Assembly: GCA_033439795.1 (NCBI GenBank)
Contig: JAUTDP010000010.1
Location: 496,001 to 560,000 of the forward strand
DNA: 64,000 nt
Source: Sordaria brevicollis
Lineage: Eukaryota > Ascomycota > Sordariomycetes > Sordariales > Sordariaceae
Direction: 5' to 3'
The notes under the pieces were generated by a model. The model saw nothing but the letters and a program-made list of their open reading frames with translations, made no database searches and had not been told where the DNA came from. The position numbers and the translations under genes were made by a program. Below, one piece after another: positions 1-12,899 of the stretch; position 1 is the first letter of the stretch, and each line of letters opens with the position of its first letter.

Positions 1-2775
1 TATCCTAAATCCTCGTAAAATTCGATTTAATTCGTTATATAAGGGAAGATTATTATAATAATAAGAAAATTGCCGATAAGGCTTTAAAAATCGTTTATTA
101 TATATATAAATTCGGCGAGCGGGATTATATAATTTTTAATATACGTATTTAGAATATTTTATTTCCTTTTTTACGTTAAATTGTATAAGAATTAACCGAA
201 ATTTTATTTTTAAACGATTATTTTAAATACTTCGAATAAAAGGCTTGTATTTATTATATTATTATTATTAATAAAATAAATAGTTATAACGTAAAATAAA
301 TGGCTAAATTCTTTAGGGCCGAATTCGAAAGTAAATTTCTAAATTTATTAATATTTAAGCTAAAAACTTTATCCGCCCTTCTTAAATTTAAATTATTAAA
401 AGGAATTATATTAATTATAAATTCTTTTCCGGTAATTTCGATTTTATCCCTAATTAAATAAACCTTATAGGTTCGTAAATTGGATTACCTTTATTACGGT
501 TAATTTTTAATTTCGATTTTAACTTTTAATACCCGTATTATTAATTTTAATAACCAAACTTCGAATTTATTATCCTTTAAATTTAATAACGACGCTAAAT
601 AGAATTCTAAAGGTAAGGGTTATAATTTCCGGTCTTTTAAACCTTAAATTAAAAAGAAAATACTTTATAGGCGTTTTTTATTGTAAATAAGTAAAATAGA
701 GCCCTAAATTTCGCCCCGGAAATGGCCTCTATTTAATTAAAAACGAGAAGGAAATTATAATTTATAATAATTTATTTAATAATAAAACGGTTAAATTCCG
801 TACCGAAGGTTATAAAGAAATTAATTATTATTCGAATAAAGGAAAGGACGAAGTTTATTTAATTATAAATAATAATATTATATTTATAGTAAAGAATAAT
901 ATAATTAATAATTCCGCCTTTTATATATCTTCCGGGGATAAATATCGTTTAATATATAAATTTTATAAAATTATATTCGATTTTAAAAATAAATTATTTA
1001 CCTATTTTATTCTTAGTAAAAATTATATAAAAGATTAGTTAAAGATTCGCATTCGTACCCATTTTAATTAAAAGTTTAGAAATTTATTTATTAGAACGAA
1101 GGCTATTCCTATAATCCAAATTAATAATTTAGGGCTTATAAAATCGCTCCTAGAATTTACGAGGCCCGATACGGCTTTTTTATCCGCTTTTATTATTAAC
1201 CCGGATATAATTTAAATAAAACCGAAGGATAAACTCCCTAAAGGATACTACTATTTATACCTTACTATAAATATCCGTTTATTAAAGACTAGCCTAAAAT
1301 TATTAATTTATATTAATATAAATTATTTGAATATTTTAATTAATAAAGTATAAATAGTTTCGTTAAATTTAATAATTTATAATACGTTAAAAGAAAAGTT
1401 TTTCGACGTAATTGGAAGTAAGGTTAATTTGATTAAAAGAATTACGTTTAACGTTTTTATAAATAGTATAATTGACGGTAAATTTAAAATAATACGGTTC
1501 TCGATTACGGTTTAAATTTCTTTAAAATTCGCCGTTAACCTATTACTCAGAACCGAATAAATAATACCCTATAGCGTAAATATCAATTCTATTACTAATA
1601 AAATAATTATTTAATTTTATTAAAATATAGTAATTAAAATTATTAATATCGTTAAATTATTAAGAAGGAAGGTTATAGCGGCCTATAATATAATTATCCT
1701 TCTTTATAGCGAAGTTCGAATTTTAATTATTTATAAATATATAAATTTCGAATTTATAGCCGGAGTGCTAAAAGATTTCCTTTTCGAATTTTAAAATAAA
1801 TTTATTAGGAACTATTTTTTAAATAAAGGAACCGCTAATATAATAATAATTATAAATTTAATATTTAAATTTATAAAGATTTACGAGAATTAGCGCTTAG
1901 GAATTATTAAAAATTTTAATATTAATAGCTATAAATCCATTTCCTTCTCCTAAACTTAAATTATATTAACCGTAATTAATAAGGAAATTAAAGAAGAATT
2001 TAATTATACCGAAGATTTTAAACGCATTACTTTAATATTAAATTTTAAAATAGAAACGGTCGTTAAAGAAGTAGTGAAGCTAATCGATAGAGCCGATAAT
2101 CCTTTTACCGAATGAAATTCCTTACGTTTATTAAAAGAAATTTCGAAGAAGGGTCTTTTTTTAAATATTAATAAATTAAATAAAATCCCCGAAATCGAAT
2201 TTAAATTCGGAATTAAAATATATAACTTTAACCTTAAATACGTATAATAGGTTAAAACCCTTATCGACGCCTATAATATTTATAATAATATTAGGGTAAT
2301 AAAAATTTTGGAAAACGAAATATTCTACGTTAATTTAATAAATAATTAATTTAAAGAAAAGGTCGGTTCGAAACTATATTAATTTAATTTAAGAAATATA
2401 AAAATTTTTAATAAAATTTTCAATAAAATATATAAAAACAGTAAATTAAAATAGATAAATAGGCTAATACTTTTCGGTTATCCTTATTTTATAATTTAAA
2501 AAACTATTAATAATAAAAGAAAGGCCCGAATTGTTATTAATTAATATCTTATTAATAAAATTATTATTAACGATTCTTACCCCTTATTTACGTAGGATTC
2601 GATTATTATAAAAATAAGAAAGAAAAAAAATATAAGTATTTTCGATAAATCCGCCTTTTTTTATTAAATACCCGTATATTTTTATTATCGAAACTATATA
2701 ATATTTATAAATTTACGAAGGTTCGAAAGATTAAACGTAATTTTAATAAATTATAAGAATTCGCCCCTATACGTA

Positions 2776-3165
2776 TAGCGATTTATAAACCGAAAATTTC
2801 ACTTTTATTAAACGTTCGTTACGGTTTATATTAATAATATTATAATTTTTAATAATATTAAAAAAGACTACTTAAAGTATTTAAAATTAATTTTTTAATT
2901 CTTTAAAGATAGTAATTTTAATATCGCCGCGAAGAAATCTTTCGCAATTTACCCTTTAATTCGTCTTTTAAATTATAGAATTATTAAATTCGGTTTAATT
3001 ATAATGGAAGACCGGATCGCCGGACTTCGGAATATTCAAATGCCCGCGGATTTGGTTAATTTCGAAAAATATATTAATATCGGAAATTTCTTTAAAAAAT
3101 TTGTATTATAATTTGTATAAAAGGTTAAACCTTTAGAAAATTGGAAAATAACCCTAATCGCTTGA
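2776..3165 (+). pseudogene. Reverse transcriptase palm and connection relic (Gypsy)
   Basis: Translation from about 2821 gives VYINNIIIF, where family members have YxDD followed by IIIFS. Both catalytic aspartates read as Asn (GAT/GAC to AAT), a change RIP can make. The next stretch reads AAKKSF, then KFGL and EDRIAGLRNIQMP, and then a LEKYIG-like block (FEKYINIGN). This matches the segment after the YxDD box in fungal Gypsy RTs, where the C-terminal thumb leads into the RNase H connection. The enzyme would have copied element RNA into DNA. With the active site changed and stops present, it is dead. Confidence 0.72.
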
Positions 3166-4439
3166 ATAAAGAAAGAAAAGAGGATACCGGAAAATAAAAA
3201 TTAATTAATACGGTAATAGTTTATTAAAATCGTAGTCTTTAAATTAATAGAATTAAAGAAAGAGGTTTTCGAAATCTTTTAATAATAATTTTATAAAGAA
3301 ATTATATTCTTTTATTACTATTTAAACCGTTAAATTTTCTACAAAATTAACGTATTTAAAGAGTTTAGCTTTAGATTAATTATCTTTTATTTTAAAAACG
3401 ATAATTAAAATAATAAATCTTTCCTAATTAATAAAGTTTAGCCGATTATATTTTATAATAAAAAGCTTTCGAAAGTAAAAAAGAATTATTAACTTATTGA
3501 ATTTGAAATAATATATTTAATTTAAATATATAAAATTATTAAGTATATCCTCTAATTTTACCGGAAATCCGTTATTATTTTCATTAATTATAAGGCGACT
3601 GCGAATATAGTCCGCTAAATTATACTCCGTACGGTAGATTTAACGAAGTTAAACCTTAAGTTAATTATAATATCGATTTACCTCTCGTAATTTAATTTTA
3701 ATATTTATTATATTTTTAATAAAATTAATATCGTCTTTAATGCCCTATTTAAATTACTTTCGAAAATTCTAAAATTTAACTTTTAAAGTAATAAATTCGA
3801 TAATATTTAAATGGATTTAATATACGTAATTTATATTTAAATAAATCTAAATACGAAATAGCGATTTATAAATGGCTACAATTTAGATTTATATTACGCT
3901 CAAGTTATAAAGAAGCTTCGGAAGTATATAAAACGTAGTAAAAAATTCAACTTCCCTTAAAATAAGTATTTTCTATACTAATTTTATAACGATTTATTAT
4001 ATTATTATACGAAGGATAGGACGATTAAATTCTACGTATTAAATACCGTTTTAAAATTAATATTTTATATAGTATATATTAATAAATATTATTTTGGCCT
4101 AGCGAGAATAATAAAGGAATTAAAGGGATTAGCTTTCCTTAAATTAATAAAAAGAATTAGGATATATATTTATTACTACCCCTAATATAAACTTTTACGT
4201 ATAGACCGGAAAATTATACTAAGATAAATAAAGTTTATTATTCTAAAATTAATCTTTTATTATATAATTTATATCGATTTCGTTATAAAATTCTTAAAAT
4301 AACCCTATTCTTTAATAATTTAAGGAGGTATTAATTATAACGCTTTAATAATAATTATATATATTTTTAATAAGGAAATTATTTTAATTTTAGGAAAAAC
4401 GATTTATAGCGCTAAAAATTAAGTTTACCGGTTTATTAT

Positions 4440-4770
4440 AATATTTCTACTTTATAATTAGGGATTATTCAAAGTCGCCGTTAATAATCGGGATTTAAAA
4501 TTTATTTCCGAATTTTAAAAGGAAATTTTTAATAAATTTAAGTCTATATTAATATATATAACGGCGTAATATTCCCAATCTAACGGAAAAAACGAAAGAA
4601 AAAACCAAGAAATCGAATTCGCTATTAAATATTATCTTACTAAAAATTTCGATACTTTATAATTAAATATATTTCCGGTTATATAATATAATATAAATAA
4701 TTCCCTATTTACTTTAATAAGTATAGCCCCTAATAAATTATTTTTAAGATTCAAACCTAATACAACCCTA
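4440..4770 (+). pseudogene. Integrase catalytic core relic (Gypsy)
   Basis: From about 4486 the plus frame reads NRDLKFISEF, one stop, then KEIFNK. It corresponds to the DRGPQF-S-FW-KE block around the second catalytic Asp of retroviral-type integrases. It continues with TA-stop-YSQSNGKNERKNQEIE (about 4561-4620), matching the TAYHPQSDGQSERTNQ-E block that carries the catalytic Glu. An NNSLFTLISIAPNKL-like block follows, the usual end of the core. Apart from stops, all departures are changes RIP can make (H to Y, D to N). The role would have been insertion of the cDNA. Confidence 0.78.
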
Positions 4771-5189
4771 AATTTAATTAAATTAAGCGACCCCGGTTCT
4801 AACCCCAATTTAAAAACCCTATATAAATTTTACTAAAAGGAAACCGCCGAAATAATCAATTAAGTAGTAACGAAAGCGAAATTATTATACGATTCTTTAT
4901 ACCGACCTTTATAATTCTAAGAAAGCGATTAAATTATAATAAAATTTTATAAAAGGTATAATCCTATTGGTAAAGGCTCTAAGAAATTCGGCTAGTAAAA
5001 AATCGGGCTTTTTAAAATTATTTAACGTATTGGCGATTTAATTTACAAATTAAATATTCCTAAATTATAGCGTATTTATAATATTATTTTTATAACCTAT
5101 TTATATAAATACTTTAAAGATAAAAACCCGTTCGATAAATTTGCGAATAATAAACCGGACCGAATTTTCGTAGAAAGTAATAACGAATA

Positions 5190-5375
5190 ATTTAAATCGT
5201 ACGAAATCGAACGTCTCTTTAAACGTAAAATTATATAATTATAAAGGAAACCTAAAATCTTTTACCGTATAAAATAAAAAGGCTACGGTTATAAATTTAA
5301 TACTTAAACGCTACGGGGAAATAGTAAATTAAAACTAATAGAAAATATATAAAATTTAGTACGCGAATATAAAGA
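5190..5375 (+). pseudogene. Chromodomain relic at the pol C-terminus
   Basis: The frame reads SYEIERLFKRK at about 5197, then KGYGYKFNT-stop at about 5278-5315 and LVREYKERDP shortly after. This is the chromodomain layout: a Y/WEVE-I-L start, a YLVRWKGY middle, a TWE turn and a closing helix. In chromoviruses this domain follows integrase and can guide insertion toward particular chromatin. Its position just after the integrase relic supports the assignment. The aromatic cage residues are partly replaced by stops (TGG to TAG/TAA). Confidence 0.7.
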
Positions 5376-7417
5376 AAGGGATCCAATCCGGGAAAAGGAA
5401 TTGAAAAAATTAAATAAAAAGAATTAGTATAAAAAATAAGAAGGGGTTAAAATCGCGTACGTCCCTAAATTAAATATCGAAATTAAATTACCCAAATTTA
5501 ATTTAATTAAAATAATATTAATAGATTAATTAATAATAAAAAAAGGTACGATATTAAATAAAATAAACGCCTAAATCGAAAATAAGTAATTAAATACCCG
5601 TTACTACTAACCTTACTCTACGCGTAAAATTCTCGCTATTATTATAAATTTGGAACCTTTTAATTAAATTTCTATAATTTATTATAACGATATTACGGTT
5701 AACCTTTAAATAATAGCCTAAAATTAAATAAGAAGTATTGTAATTATAAGTAAAAATAATCGCGAGGAATTAATTAAATACGCGTACGTATTTATAATAT
5801 TTAAAAATATTAATTAATTTTTCCGCAATGCGTATAATATTAATTAATTTTTTAAAAGAATTAGTAAATAATAAGGAAGAAAACCGAAAGGCGGGGTTAT
5901 CTTAATCGACGACGATTTTTAAAAAAACCCTTACTATTTAACCCTAAACCCTATAAATAAAATTCGTATTAAAATAATCCTAAGAAAAATTTCAATAACA
6001 ATCGGCAAACTTATTTAAAATAAATATACGAAATAAATCCTAATATATTATATAAACAAGCGGTTAAATTAAAACCTAATTTTACTTTAACTCTTTCCTA
6101 ATTAAATTATAAACTCAACGTTTATATTATATAAATAATTATAATAACTTTTTAAATCCGTTTCCAAACCGATTCTTATAATAATTAAATTAACGAATTA
6201 AAAAAACTCTATTTCGAATAAATATTATATAAAACTAAAAATAAAATTTATTACCCTAACTTCAGTACGAAATAAATAAAATAAGACGTAAACTACTATA
6301 ATATATATAAAACCGAAATCGCGTAAATTAATTAAATAATTTTAAACTTTATTATTAATTAATTTAGAAATTTCGTCCCGATTTATAATAAAATTACTAA
6401 TATTACGTTCGAAATCGCTTACGAATATTTCCTCGGATATAATTCCGCTTTTAAAAACGCAATTAAAACCTATAACAAATTTATAATTAAATTTATAATA
6501 AAGAATATCAATTTTAAAAAAAGGAATAAAAACCCGTTAATAATCGATTATACTTTTAACCTAAAAATTCGTATAATTATAATTAAATGTATATTTAAAA
6601 AGCGTAAATTCGATAATATAATTATTAACCCCGTAGGAATTTTACCTATAATTTTAAATTAATAAATCCTATAATTTAATTTCGTTTTAAACCCCGCGGC
6701 CAATTTACCGATTCCGTAATCGAATTTAATAATAATCCCTTAATTTAACTTCTAATAATATTTAATTAATATTAATAATAATTATACTTTTTTTAACATT
6801 TAAAATATTTAAAATAATAACGAATTTTCAAATTCGGGATTATTATTAAAAAACGAGCCGGAGAAGTCTATATACCCAATATATATTACCTAAGGCTAAA
6901 TTAACTACCTTTTTACCCAATTTAATAAACCTATTTTAACCGAAATCGCCGCCGCAATTTTTAATAACCTTTTAAAATTAATTTATAATTTATTTACTTT
7001 GCGGTAATATAATTTAAATGGCTAAATTGCCGTATTTAACGCCTAAAACCCTAGAAATTAGGGCACTATTTAAAGCTATATTACCATTTATTAACCTATT
7101 AAAATAATTACTTAAGGTTAAATTACTATATATTAATTTACCGAAATTCCCCAAACCGAATCCGAATAAATTTAATCCTTACAGGATTAAATTATATAAT
7201 TGTAAGAAGAAATTACAAAATATAAAAACTATATTATTAAATTTACGAACGCAATAATTATATTTATAAACGTATTTAAAATATTAATAATTAAAGTCGA
7301 TATAATTAATAATTATTAATATTTCCTATAAAAAGCGTTATTATACGAATATAATTTTATCGATATAATTTAGTATATAGCCTTTTTTACTACCCTAGTA
7401 GACCGATTAAAAATTAA
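5376..7417. other. AT-rich RIP-mutated DNA, identity unresolved
   Basis: About 2 kb of CA/TG-depleted DNA lies between the chromodomain relic and the next LTR. Together with 15100-15500 it is the target into which the 7423-15094 element inserted. Some stretches read through on the plus strand with only TAA/TAG stops (for example around 6360-6600), so it was probably coding before RIP. I recognise no domain. Confidence 0.5.
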
Positions 7418-7422
7418 ATAAC
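7418..7422. repeat. Target-site duplication (left), ATAAC
   Basis: ATAAC lies immediately before the left LTR and is repeated exactly at 15095-15099 right after the right LTR. Five base pairs is the duplication length made by Ty3/Gypsy integrases. Confidence 0.85.
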
Positions 7423-7668
7423 TGTTATGGGGCTACCGCCCAGGGGTTATATTAGGCTCCACAGCCTAACTAACTCCTTATAGCTATCCCTATAACTCGG
7501 GCGACACGCACTGCCTCTGCAGAGTTATTTATATACCCACAGCCCCCTTCAAAAAGATAGAATCTACGACCCCGCTTTATAATACGGCTTTTCCCCCTTT
7601 TCTCTTCGTAGAATTTTATTAATTTATTAGGCCTAATATTTATATTATATTCTATTATCCCCCTTATA
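7423..7668 (+). repeat. Left LTR
   Basis: The 246-bp repeat begins TGTTATGGGGCTACCGCC and ends CCCCCTTATA. It is clearly less RIP-mutated than the element body, keeping CA and TG such as in GGCTCCACAGCC and CACTGCCTCTGCAG. It aligns end to end with 14849-15094. Differences are mostly C/T or G/A. Confidence 0.92.
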
Positions 7669-9164
7669 TTAAATTTTACTTACCTTTATAAAAAAGAAAG
7701 AAAAAGCCTACAATTATTTAAATGCAACGATATTAATTATTAAAATAATTAATTTTAACGTATTTAATTCAAATAAAAAAATAGCTTCTATATTTTCTAT
7801 ATAAAATATTTCTTCCTAAAACCTCTCTAATCCTCCTACTTCTATAGAACCTACCCTTATAAATCTTTAAAATTCTTAAATTTAAAAGATCCTTTCTACT
7901 ATTGCGAATATATGAAATATTAATAAATTCGACTTCTTTAAAACCGTCCGTACTACCGCTATAGCCTTAATTATTAATTATTCCCCCTACCCTTAAATAA
8001 ACTTCGTATTTTCTAACGTCCCGGCTATAAACGTAATTAATCTTATAATTAATTCGGGTTATAAACGTAAACTTATCGCCCTCCTTATTTAAAATAGTAT
8101 TTAAAAAAATTTTAATTTCTATTTTATATAATTCGTCGAAGCCTATAATATTAATAATAAAATTAAATTTCGGGTAAATTACAAAATTACGTAGATCGAG
8201 ATTTTTAATACCCTATTTATTTATAAAAAAAAGAAATTTAAAGGTTTTTAAATTTAATATATTTTAAATAAAATTATAAACCCTATATTCCTATTTAATT
8301 AAATTAACCGCATTTTTGGGGTTTATTATTTATATAATACTATATTAACGCGTTTTTACGTTATATATTAGTACGATAAATAATATTTCTTTATTTTTTT
8401 TATAAAATAAGAAAATAAATTATTTAAAATTAAAGGGGCTTTATAGAATGATGAATCTAAATTAAGTATATTCTATAATACTTTTAATTAAAAATTCTTA
8501 AACGCAATTTTTATTATCGAATTTCTTAATAATTATAATAATTATACCGAAATATTATAATTCTAAATTATTAAATATAAATATACCGAAGCCTTTAAAG
8601 CCTTTAAATAAACGAACCGCCGATAAGGAAAAAAGACCTAAAAGAATATTAACCGTTATTAGGCGCCTAAGATCCTTTAATAAATTAGCGTCCTATAGCC
8701 TATTTCGAACTTTTAATTTATAACCCCCGCGAATTTTATCGAACCGGGAACCCGTAATATTAATGGTAATATAAATATATTTATAGGGAGAATTTCCTCG
8801 GGACCTATTCGAAATAAAAAAAGAAGTTGTAAAAATAAAGGGAATAGTTAAATTTAACGTAAAGCGAAATAAATTTTTAATAAAAAATATTAAAAGCGTA
8901 GGGAAAATAGCCTTTATATAAAATATAATATTAAAAGATATTATACCGCTAAGTATTTATATTTACCGGCCGAAAACCCGAATAAAAAGATTGGTATTAA
9001 TATTACGGCCTTAACCCTATTAATATTAAAAAACGAGGACGAATTTATATTTATTATAAAGGATTAAGGAAAAAAGTAATTCTAATACGTAATTGGGTAT
9101 TAAAATCCTTAGAAATATTAAATAAAAAGGTAGAAGATTTTAAAATAGAAAATAAAATAGAAAT

Positions 9165-9510
9165 TAAACCTATTTTAATTCTATTTATTATTAATAATCG
9201 TAATTTAATTTACGCCTTCGTCGACGAAGGATATTAATATTATACTATAATTAATAAAAAAGTTATATAAGATTTAAAAATCCCTATAATTTCTATCTTA
9301 AAATATAAAGTAAAAGGAGCCTTTATAATAATAGAAGGAGCTACTATTTGTAATATAATATAAATAATTATAGAAGTAAATGGCTATATAAAGCTAACCG
9401 TAGCCTACGTAATCCTAAAATTAAAATATTTTATTATATTAAATAAATTATAACTAGTTACGCACAAAGCCTATTTTGTCCCCTATAAAAAACGTTTATA
9501 TATAGGAATA
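9165..9510 (+). pseudogene. Aspartic protease-like relic of the 7423-15094 element
   Basis: The frame reads YAFVDEGY at 9211-9234, then LKIPIISI, KVKGAFIIIEGATICNII, VNGYIKLTVAYVILKLKY and a closing IILNKL-like block. This matches fungal Gypsy proteases: an AF/L-VDxG active-site loop, a V-G-A middle, and a V-P-L-Y-D-x-ILG-x-PWL end. The catalytic Asp is kept. The third residue of the triad is Glu-Gly rather than Ser/Thr-Gly; DxG variants occur in fungal elements. Its position upstream of RT fits. Confidence 0.6.
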
Positions 9511-9814
9511 ATGAATAATTAAATTCTTTATATTAAAAGAAAAAAAAAGAAGATACCCCTTTTATTAAGGAAGTTAAATTTATAATCTATATTTTTACTA
9601 TTATATTCGTAGGGATAATAAATCGAAATTATAAAAAATATAAACGCGTAGTAATTAAAAATTATATTTTTATAATTAATTTATATAATATCGAAAAAAC
9701 CCTAATACTAAAAAAAGTTTATATAGAGGCAGAATTGAAAAAGAAAATCCTTTAATAATATTATTATCTTTTACCCCAATTTATAAAGGTAAAGGCTAAT
9801 AAATTCAACCCCTA

Positions 9815-11060
9815 TAAACCGGGTATCGATTACATTATTAATTTTAAAAAGGGCTTAAACGACTAGGATTTACCAATCCTCTTTAGGCTTATTTATAATA
9901 TATTAAAGGAAGAATTATTAATTTTAAAAAAGATATTAAAGGATTTTATAAATAAAAAATATATCCGTACGAATAATTTAAAGGCTGCTACCCCAATCCT
10001 ATTTATTAAAAAATTAGGAAGTAATTTATAATTTTACTATAATTACCGAACGTTTAATACTATTATATAATTAAACTACTACCCTTTACTTTTAATTCGG
10101 GATATTTTTAAAATCTTTAAAAATATTAAATAATATATTAAAATAGATGTAATATAAACCTTCTATAAAATACGTATAACCGTAGAAGAAGAATAGAAAA
10201 CGGTATTTCGAATACGGTATAGGCTCTTCAAATAATTAATAATCCTTTTCAAACTCTCGGGGGCCTTAACGTTATTCTAACGGTATATTAATTTCATTTT
10301 AAAAAATTTCTTAAACGAATTTTACTCGGTATATATAAACGACGTATTTATATATTCGTTAAAAATTAAAAAAGATTATAAAAAAAAGGTTAAAAAGGTA
10401 TTAAAAAAATTAACTCTATATAATTTATACCTTAATCCTAATAAATACGAATTTATAATTACGAAGGTTAAATATTTAAGGTTTATTATTTATGTAAGCG
10501 TAAATATATAGGTAAATTTAAATAAAATTAAAGCAATCTTAAAATAGCTCCTACCTACGTCGTAAAAAAGAGTACGCAATTTTTTAAATTTCGTAAATTA
10601 TTACCGGATATTTATCCTATAATTTTCGAAAGTAGTTACGCCCTTAATAATTCTTATAAAAAAAGGAATAACTTTTAAATAAATTAAAAAATATAAATCT
10701 ATATTCTAATTACTAAAAACCCTATTTACAAAAACCCCTATACTTATAAAATTTAATTTTAAGAAGGCTATTTACCTAAAAGCAAATTATAATGGTTATA
10801 CCCTTAAAGGAATAATTATATAAAATTAAAAGAACGGTATATATAAAATTATTAACTTTTATTCCTAAAAGCTAGCGCTAATAGAACGAAATTACCCGAT
10901 TTATAATAAAGAAATATTAGTAATTATCTCCTACCTAAAAGAATAATCTATAAAATTCCAAAATTATAAAGAATTTACTATTTTAATAAATTATAAAAAC
11001 TTAGAATACTTTATAGAAAAATAATAGTTATTTAAAAAATAAACCTATTAAATAAAATAC
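9815..11060 (+). pseudogene. Reverse transcriptase and RNase H relic of the 7423-15094 element
   Basis: The RT reads through as PGIDY, DLPILFRLIYN, KDFINKKYIRTNNLKAATPI, LFIKK, then FYKIRITVEEE, TVFRIRYRLFK, FKLSGALTLF and the palm motif YINDVFIYS at 10332-10358. In the palm the first Asp of YxDD is now Asn. An FLNFVNYYRIFI block follows. RNase H is seen as TLFTKTPILIKFNFKKAIYL then KANYNGYTLKGIII, matching the D-P-K-x-x-x-ETDAS-G-x-G-L-Q block. These are the classical Gypsy motifs in correct order and spacing. Stops are nearly all TAA/TAG. The protein would have been part of one gag-pol polyprotein. Confidence 0.85.
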
Positions 11061-11559
11061 CTTTTATATTTTAATTTTAATATCGTTTATAAATTAAATA
11101 AAAATACTATAATCCTAAATGCCCTATTTCGCCGAAATTAAAATAAATTTATAAGGGAAGACCTAAAAGTTAAAAATATACAATTTATCCCGGAATTTAC
11201 ACTTAAAAAATATATATAAATCTCCGCTTTTTTTATAACGTTAAAATTAATAAGAAGAGTATAAATCTTTAAAAATCCGGATTTATAATAATTATAAGAC
11301 TAAACGGTCTAGAAAGACTTTATATATTAAATTATATTACAAATTATTACCGAAAATACCCGTATTTTCGAACTATCTTTGCAATTTAAAATATAAATCG
11401 CCGATTATACTATAAATAACCTAAGGCGATTAAAATATAAAGGAAAATTCTAAATCTTAAGAGCCCCCGTAGTTATAAAAGTAATAACCCTAATAATAAT
11501 AGAAAAGGAATATTAATTTAACGCCTTATATACCGCCTTAATCCAACGTATATATAAAA

Positions 11560-12330
11560 TTCTTACCCTTAATTACCTAAGAAAGGAAGGAATAATTTAT
11601 ATATTTATAAAAAAGTATTATTAACTTCTATTAGGCCCTTAAATTCGACGGTTTTTATATAATTATTATATATATAATTCGATAAAGGTTTAAAAAAATA
11701 TAAAACGAAAACTCCTTTAATCTTTACTACCCTTAGAATATTAATACCGAAATTTGCAATTAGATTTTATTATTAATTTCCTAAATTCTAAAAATAATAT
11801 TTACTTATTAATTTATAAGGATTAATTAACGAAAGGAGTAATTTTAGAATTTATACCCTTTATAAACGTAAATTTATATATAGAACGGTTCTTCTCTTAC
11901 TTTATCTATTATTATAATTAATTATATATTATCGTTAGTAATAAAAGTACTAATTAAATAAATAGATTCTAAAAACGTTTCTATAAATTAATAAATATAA
12001 AATAACTCTTTAATATTACTTACTACCCGTAAATAAACGGGGGCCTAAAGAAAATAAATTAAAAAGTCTACGCCTTCCTTAAAATATATATTAATTACCT
12101 ATAAAACGATTAGGATTATTAAACCCTTATAATATAATTCGCTATTAATAGTAAAATTAATACTTTAATTAATATAAACCTATTCTTTATTTCTTATAAT
12201 TACGAAACTAACCCTATAATTCCTATAATAAAGGACTTTACACCCTTACCTATAATATCTATTTTAAAAAAAAAGGCCTACAAATTCGTTAAAAAATTAT
12301 AATAAATTTCGGATCTATATTAAATTATTA
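11560..12330 (+). pseudogene. Integrase relic of the 7423-15094 element
   Basis: Around 11751-11850 the frame reads LQLDFIINFLNSKNNIYLLI then YKD-stop-LTKGVI, matching the first catalytic Asp block (W-x-S-x-DFI-x-x-LP). Near 12013-12060 it reads NITYYP-stop-INGG, equivalent to TAYHPQTDG. Upstream of the core (about 11560-11700) is a RRFLYNYYIYNSIK-like stretch equivalent to the zinc-binding region, with Cys codons turned to Tyr. Order and spacing are those of a Gypsy integrase lying after RNase H. Confidence 0.78.
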
Positions 12331-12639
12331 TAGTTATTGCTATATAATAATAAAAAAAATTTATTAATTAATCGAAATACTTTATTAAAAAATTCCAAAT
12401 CGGAAATAAAATTTAGCTTAATTTCAAAAATTTTAATTCTAAACGCCTAAAGAAGAAATTCGATATAATTTATATAAAATATATTATATCCAAAATATTT
12501 TCTCCCTATATAATAAAATTTAAAAGGCTTTTTACGAGCGCTTATAATATTTTTTACGTAAACTTATTATATAGAGCCGTAGAAAATCCTTTCTTAAAAT
12601 AAATTATATCCGATTTATAACCCTTAATAATAATTGTAG

Positions 12640-12815
12640 AAAGAAAAAAGGAATAAAAGGTAGAAAAAATCCTTTACGTAAATAATTTTATAAACTTTAA
12701 TAATATAATTATAAAAAACGTTTTCGTAAAATAAAAAGATTTTAGAAATATTATATAGGAACCCCTAAAAAATTTCCTAAAAATTATAATATTAAACGAA
12801 TTCGAAAAATAATAC
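12640..12815 (+). pseudogene. Chromodomain relic of the 7423-15094 element
   Basis: The frame reads KVEKILYVNNF at about 12660, then VFVK-stop-KDF, EPLKNF and LNEFEK. This matches the chromodomain sequence W-EVEEIL, then VKWKGY, then TWEPLENF and a final helix. Just before it, FYVNLLYRAVENPF corresponds to the conserved end of integrase (FHVSLLK-A-PF). It defines the element as a chromovirus. Confidence 0.75.
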
Positions 12816-12899
12816 AAATTTATAAATATAAATATAAAACCTTTAGAGAAATAATAAAGCGGGAAATAAATTCGCTTAGGAGTAAAATAATATTAATAT

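Larger units (their letters stand above)
1..5420 (+). mobile_element. RIP-degraded Ty3/Gypsy chromovirus relic (5' end not in window)
   Basis: A decayed retroelement pol region runs on the plus strand. In order it shows an RT palm (about 2.8-3.2 kb), an integrase core (about 4.4-4.8 kb) and a chromodomain (about 5.2-5.4 kb), which is the Ty3/Gypsy chromovirus order. The frame is littered with TAA and TAG but few other disruptions, as expected from CpA-to-TpA mutation of CAA, CAG and TGG codons. No LTRs were found for it. The left end is cut by the window or unreadable, and the right limit is set only by where the chromodomain similarity fades. The 1-2.7 kb part presumably held gag and protease, but I could not confirm either. 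Confidence 0.72.
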